Source: Owenia fusiformis
Lineage: Eukaryota; Annelida; Polychaeta; Sabellida; Oweniidae
Assembly (NCBI GenBank): GCA_903813345.2
Contig: CAIIXF020000004.1
Location: 30,817,986-30,881,985, forward strand
Length of the DNA stretch: 64,000 nucleotides
Reading direction: 5' to 3'
Part shown: one piece after another, positions 59,466-64,000 of the stretch
How the letters are laid out: the number at the start of each line of letters is the position of its first letter
Numbering within the stretch: position 1 is the stretch's first letter
The notes under the pieces: model-generated
The model's input: the letters and a program-made list of their open reading frames with translations, nothing else
What the model was told of the DNA's origin: nothing
The model's database searches: none
Made by a program: the position numbers and the translations under genes

Positions 59466-59755
59466 TATATCCCTTTATTTGGATGACCTCGGTGTGACAC
59501 ACATCTATATGGAAAACCTATATCTGAAATATCTTCATTGAGAAGACCTAGATACATCTGAACAACCTCTCTCTAGAAGACATTGTAAATCTAGGAAAAT
59601 TTATCACGGATACCTTTTTGTGGAAGGGCTTTACCTTCGTGTGGAAGGTCTTTATTTGGAGGACTTAAATCTGAAAGACCTATATTTGAAAAACCTTTAT
59701 CTTGTGAACCTTTCCATGGAAGACATTTATCTGGAAGACCTTGTATATCTGTGGG
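59466..59755 (+). repeat. degenerate 18-bp tandem repeat
   Basis: About 16 units of a pattern near TATCTGGAAGACCTTTAT, for example TATTTGGAGGACTTAAAT, GTGGAAGGTCTTTATTTG and TATCTGGAAGACCTTGTA. Units differ in many positions but the 18-bp phase is kept, as would be expected of an old array, or of one that once coded for a 6-residue repeat. Confidence 0.65.
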
Positions 59756-60037
59756 AATATCAGTATGATTGTTAAGGTTAACAATCAAACAAATATGATA
59801 TTTTGACATTCCCTTTTCGCCTTAAATACCTCAGTAACATTTGATTGTTGGTTATCTAACAAATATACATTCTCTACAAGCACCTGCTCTTCAAAACAGC
59901 ATGGCTGCATTCATATATTTAGTAAGATATGATGCAGATAATAACTGCTTATTAATGTTATGAATGTGTATGCTTGTTATACAGTATTATGCTATTTAAC
60001 CACCAAGGAGAAGAATTCCCCAAATTTTTGTCCGCCA

Positions 60038-60100
60038 TTTTGAATGTCACGTGATAGTTCCTTATAAGGATTGTAGGACCATATATTAAGGAGGCCTTAT
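60038..60100 (+). repeat. CCGCCATTTTGAATG repeat fragment
   Basis: CCGCCATTTTGAATGTCACG, TGATAGTTCC and TTATAAGGATTGTAGGACC match, in the same or the opposite direction, 39885-39945, 5228-5282 and 23228-23290. It is a short conserved core of an otherwise unrecognised family, and also the core of large repeats A and B. Confidence 0.5.
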
Positions 60101-60415
60101 TAATATAGGTTATTAATCAGTTGCGGGAAACTGCATCTTCATCCAGAAATGAATTCTTTTTTCTAATTATATCCTTTCTTAACAAGTTTAGTGATATTCT
60201 AAAGTCACGCATTGCCTAGAATGAGATAGGCACAGGGACCCCCTTCCCCCGAGCCCCCACCGTTTAAAGTACAGTAGTCCAATGGCAATGCACATGTAAC
60301 CATAGGGTTAATTAGCTTATTCTTTTTACAATTTTATTACAAAACAAGAAAAAATTACTGGGGCATATTAATCCAAAAGGATCACAGTGCAAGATACACA
60401 AAGCAGATAATCCTG

Positions 60416-60930
60416 CCTATTGCTTGTTATTTGTTGTATTGTATAGTTTTTTGTATTATTGTATTGTATTAAACTCATCTGTATTGTATTGCATTCAATT
60501 TTATTGATTTGACACAGTGTGATATTGTATTTTGCTGAACAGTTTTGAATTCGACTGCACTGGTTTGAATTGAATTGCATTCTATTGTATTGCATTATTG
60601 TATTACATTGTGTTGAACTGTATTAACTAGATCGTATGTTAGTATTGTATTGCATTGTGTTGTATTGTAATAAATTGTATTATTTTGTGGTGAAACGTAT
60701 TTCATTGTATTGTATTATATAGTATTGTACTGTGTCGTAACGTATTGTTCTATATTGTACTGAATTCTATTGTACGTCCTATTTTTCTTATTTTCATACC
60801 CTGGGTTATTTGGTGCTGAAAAATAATTTAAGCATCGGCGAAGTTACATAGCGATGTCTTGCAATATTTATGTATTGTTTTTTATTGTATTGTATTGTAT
60901 TGTTATACTGTATTGTACGTCATCTTTTTC
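60416..60930 (+). repeat. (TATTG)n pentanucleotide array, degenerate
   Basis: Long runs of TATTG/TTGTA with many substitutions at 60416-60775 and again at 60868-60930. The two parts are separated by a segment (CATACCCTGGGTTATTTGGT) that itself recurs near 60943 as GATCCAGGGTTATTTGGTGC, so array plus flank has been duplicated. Confidence 0.8.
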
Positions 60931-61791
60931 TTTCTCTTATGATCCAGGGTTATTTGGTGCTAGGGATAAGGAATCGGCGAATAACATAGCAATATCATTG
61001 CAATACGTTATCGGATGATATACTCAATTTAGAGATCATATCTAAGATCATACGTTTGCTATCTATAACTGTGCGCCTGCAAAAGAACACCTGTGCAACA
61101 GGCAGGTTGTGTATTTACAACAGGTGCATTTCCATGGAAACCGACACCTGATGACGTCACTGGTTGCAAATTTTATGGGGCATTATCTCGTTCAAAAACT
61201 GACCCGAGGAAGAGAGACTAAAGTAGTTCGCTTGTTCTATTAGGAACAACGATAATATCTCGGGGAATCTTATCTTTTGTAAAGAAACGCCATTGTCCAA
61301 CTGTATATAATGAGGGCAAACATTAGCATTATACTACAAAAAATCTGACTGATAGCCTTTGAATTCTGAAACGTGAGAAAAAATAAATATTTTTGGTACA
61401 CCTGTTTTCGGAAAAGATTGGATCAAAGTAAAAAGCACCCCTCCCCCAATCAACCCATGATACAACTAACGATTCACTCCCAATATCCATTCTAACTTCA
61501 GGATTGAGATTGCTGGAAATATAAAGAGATTATCCTATATGAGGTTCAGAATATTGGTTTTATCTCAAGGTCAGTATAATATGTATGCCCGGGGCCCTAT
61601 ACATGTCTTGACATTTTCGTGTTTACACTAATAATACATATTTTTATCCCTTATTAAGATTTTGTCTATATTTTCCAGTGGCCAGTAGATAAAATATATC
61701 AGGTGCGTAAAGCCATATCCTTTCCCCTGCTTAATGATAACATTTTACAGATCTGCTTTCTGCTTCATTTAAGTCCAAGAATTGGGTAAAT
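60931..61791. other. gene-free stretch; CRE-like site at 61152-61159
   Basis: A TGATGACGTCACTGG word carries a perfect CRE octamer TGACGTCA. An inverted pair ACACCTGT/ACAGGTG surrounds 61087-61130. No gene. Confidence 0.3.
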
Positions 61792-61860
61792 TACACTCCC
61801 CTCCAAAAGTATGGCAGGTGAGTATTTTGATTGAATAGCACATCATTGTCTGTTAATGTT
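61792..61860 (+). mobile_element. left-end fragment of the TA-flanked CACTCCCC MITE
   Basis: TACACTCCCCTCCAAAAGTA and TGGCAGGTGAGTATTTTGAT match the left end of the copy at 62534. No right end is seen. Confidence 0.45.
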
Positions 61861-62533
61861 TTATCATGAATCTTATTTTTTCTTAATGACAACAGTTTGG
61901 AATTATGAAAATGTTTATGATTGGTTTTTAATCACCAAACGTAAACGGCCTATGATAAGTGATCCGGTTGCGAAACGTATAAAGGGAAGTGTAAATTCTA
62001 CCGCCAGACGGAACAACATTAGTATTTTGATGCAGTTTAATACACTAATTCACAGTTGGCCTACACAGAGACATAAAAATGAAATTTCCCTCTTGCCTAT
62101 CATAAAACATTTGAGACAATATGCGAATGGAATCCCAATAAGCGAAACAAGATGATGTTAGTCAATTAATAGGAAACGCTGGCCTTGACCTTCCCGATTA
62201 ATTCGCTGGAACAGTGGTTAAATAGTTTAAGTAGCTACAAAGGATAGATCGTGTGAAATACAGTATCGGAAGCAATTAATCTGAAAATAAACATTTTATA
62301 CTACTCAGTCTAGTATTTTGACTATTGGATAACCCCCCCCCCCCCCGTATCCCAATGCATCAGTCTCTAGTGACGTTCTTCATCGCCCGCGTCGTTCAAC
62401 GCCAACAACTGAATCAAATATGTATGAAACATCCAATCCTACACCGTGTTTTGAATTCATATCCAACATCAGACGCTATATAACATTCAAAGGTACACCA
62501 TCTAACAAAACATATGTAACTGACACCGCATCG
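61861..62533. other. unassigned stretch with a 99-codon frame
   Basis: The frame 61856-62155 (+) contains a basic patch TKRKRPMISDPVAKRIKGS but no domain that I recognise and no supporting signals. A poly(C) run of about 14 lies at 62333-62346. Confidence 0.3.
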
Positions 62534-62749
62534 TACACTCCCCTTCATAAGTTTGTCAGTTGGAAGTTTTCATTTCATAGCATATAAAAGCTTATTATTG
62601 TTTGAACCTTAATTTTGTACCTTCATAAAAATAGTTCAGAAATTTATGGGAATTGTGATGTTCTCTTTTAAATCGCAAATCCTGAACGGGATCATGATGT
62701 GTGATCCAAAATGGAACTTCCGGTTACGAAACTTATGAAGGGGAGTGTA
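62534..62749. mobile_element. TA-flanked CACTCCCC MITE, complete copy
   Basis: TA, then CACTCCCCTTCATAAGTTTG; the right end in reverse complement reads CACTCCCCTTCATAAGTTTC, then TA. Inverted ends extend over about 35 bp (AACTTCC.. against GGAAGTT). 212 bp between the TAs. The TA duplication and length are typical of Tc1/mariner-derived MITEs. Relatives in this window: 2626, 42845, 47104, 61792. Confidence 0.8.
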
Positions 62750-64000
62750 GGTCTACGTTCGGAAATTGAAATATTAGTTTATTTGTAAACTTTGTACCTC
62801 GAGAGGTGTTTTACATAATGTAGAGCAATTACACGGGGAGGTTAAGGTTGGTTTACATGTAATTAATAAAATGTGTCGAAAGCTGTGGGTAAAATATCCC
62901 GCCGCTATTTTCTTTCTCGCTAAATCAAGAAAAGGGATTACTGTAGCGCGGATTAATATATACATACATGGATATAGAAGTGAATACTTTAATTTACTAT
63001 TGGTTCAAAATGCATAAAAAAGAGGTGGAGTTTGGAATGTTCTTTTTAGTTTATCTTGCTCTAGCTCGCGAAAATCACAATTTCAATTTAAGTCAGTTTG
63101 ATGTTTGACCACTGCACATTTTCATTGATATTTGATATAATCAAATGAAAGAATTACAAATACTTTATTTAGTTAACAGCGATTGGTTATTGACATTAAT
63201 TACCCTTGCAAATGAATTGCTTGGGCACTAAGTTCAAATGCATAATTTGTAATAATGGGAATAACCAAAATATATTAAGGGACTACTTTGAAGACTCAAG
63301 GCTCTTGGATATTAAATATATGTTGTGGTTCAAAATCCTAAACGGCCTTGTTAGTTATAATAAACTACTTTCCTAACATCACTTTTAAGTGTTTTTCTCG
63401 TTTTTAACAAGGATAGAAAACATATTTATACCCCCCCCCCCTCTCCATAAGTTAAGTGACCTGAAGCCCCATTTTGGTCAATTCCCCAAAATCCACTAAA
63501 CGAGCATATCAAACGTATGCTCCTTACCAATATCATTTTTATTCATTCTTCAACTATTCCATTATATCAATATAAGAAACATACATTTTTAAACGCCATT
63601 GTTAATATGTTTTTGAACAAACCCTCGGATTCTTTTCTATTCTTCTAGTTCATGTTATATTATTATTGAAAATGTATTGTAAAATGTTTTACTTGTAAAA
63701 ATTGAAAGGACGTATTTAGTGTTATGACCCGGATCTCAGGCTATATTGTTTGCTGAAAAAGGGTGTTATTATATATATTTTGCAAGACTGAATCTGCTTT
63801 TTCGGTCAAATTAAATGGTAAAACTGTAGTAAATTTGATTAGAAACGCTTCATAGACTCCGACGGTTCACAAGGGTAGAATTAAAATATGGGACTCACGT
63901 TTTTAATTTTTCAGCCCAAGTTTTCAATATTATGCCACGGGAAGATGACATTGAAAACCACAGGATTATTGAACTGTTTTTTTAAATCATGCATGACATT
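62750..64000. other. gene-free stretch
   Basis: AT-rich, with a poly(C) run at 63431-63440. Nothing else recognised up to the end of the window. Confidence 0.4.

Noticed and set aside
61856-62155. 99-codon frame with a basic patch as a gene
   Set aside because: No domain and no promoter or splice evidence; it begins within a MITE left-end fragment.
1-64000. LTR, retroviral or Polinton-type elements
   Set aside because: No long direct terminal repeats, integrase, protease, capsid or protein-primed polymerase motifs were seen in the long frames; the only reverse transcriptase belongs to the LINE.

Overview
The window looks like nuclear DNA of a non-vertebrate metazoan, most likely a marine invertebrate. 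The base composition is AT-rich and coding density is very low. There are spliced-gene signals, tRNA-related and MITE-type dispersed repeats, many satellites and poly(C) tracts, and a LINE of the CR1/L2 broad group that carries a 2A-like peptide, a combination reported from sea urchin, amphioxus, acorn worm and mollusc genomes. The species cannot be named from the sequence. Nothing prokaryotic is present: no operons, no CRISPR array, no phage.

Two long open frames are convincing. The first is a single-exon Golgi-type sulfotransferase of the heparan sulfate 3-O-sulfotransferase family (48095-49042, +), with a TATA box, a duplicated 37-bp start region and a probable 3' splice site in its 5' leader. 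The second is an intact LINE polyprotein (17669-21142, -) with endonuclease, reverse transcriptase and a C-terminal Cys/His motif. It is preceded by a hydrophobic, signal-peptide-like leader ending in a 2A-like ribosome-skipping motif. A possible first exon of an unrelated host gene (TATA box, short leader, ATG followed after four codons by GTAAGT) lies at 16940-17041, immediately upstream of the LINE insertion.

Layout. 1-2.6 kb: nothing recognised. 2.6-3.4 kb: one MITE end running into a 62-bp tandem array. 4.7-6.1 kb: large repeat A followed by a tRNA-related repeat. 9.1-13.8 kb: foldback MITEs, the second tRNA-related repeat copy and a hAT-like MITE filled with a 31-bp minisatellite. 16.9-21.4 kb: candidate exon and LINE. 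21.9-23.9 kb: 105-bp repeats and inverted large repeat B. 25.2-27.9 kb: a 90-bp and a 57-bp tandem array. 30.8-39 kb: gene-poor, two tRNA-related SINE fragments. 40.4-41.3 and 52.2-53.0 kb: two full-length inverted copies of one ~809-bp dimeric TIR element. 47.0-49.4 kb: the sulfotransferase between two MITEs. 51-51.5 kb: a recent 182-bp duplication and a GGTACC palindrome cluster. 56.2-57.2 kb: a decayed mariner-like element whose two ends both derive from the same transposase 3' end. 59.5-60.9 kb: 18-bp and pentanucleotide repeats. 61.8-62.75 kb: two more MITEs.

The window therefore reads mainly as a repeat-built intergenic region around one or two host genes. The most interesting pieces are the 2A/leader LINE, the sulfotransferase with an altered PAPS-binding arginine, and several TIR elements that are internally dimeric or filled with satellite. 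No LTR, retroviral or Polinton element was recognised.
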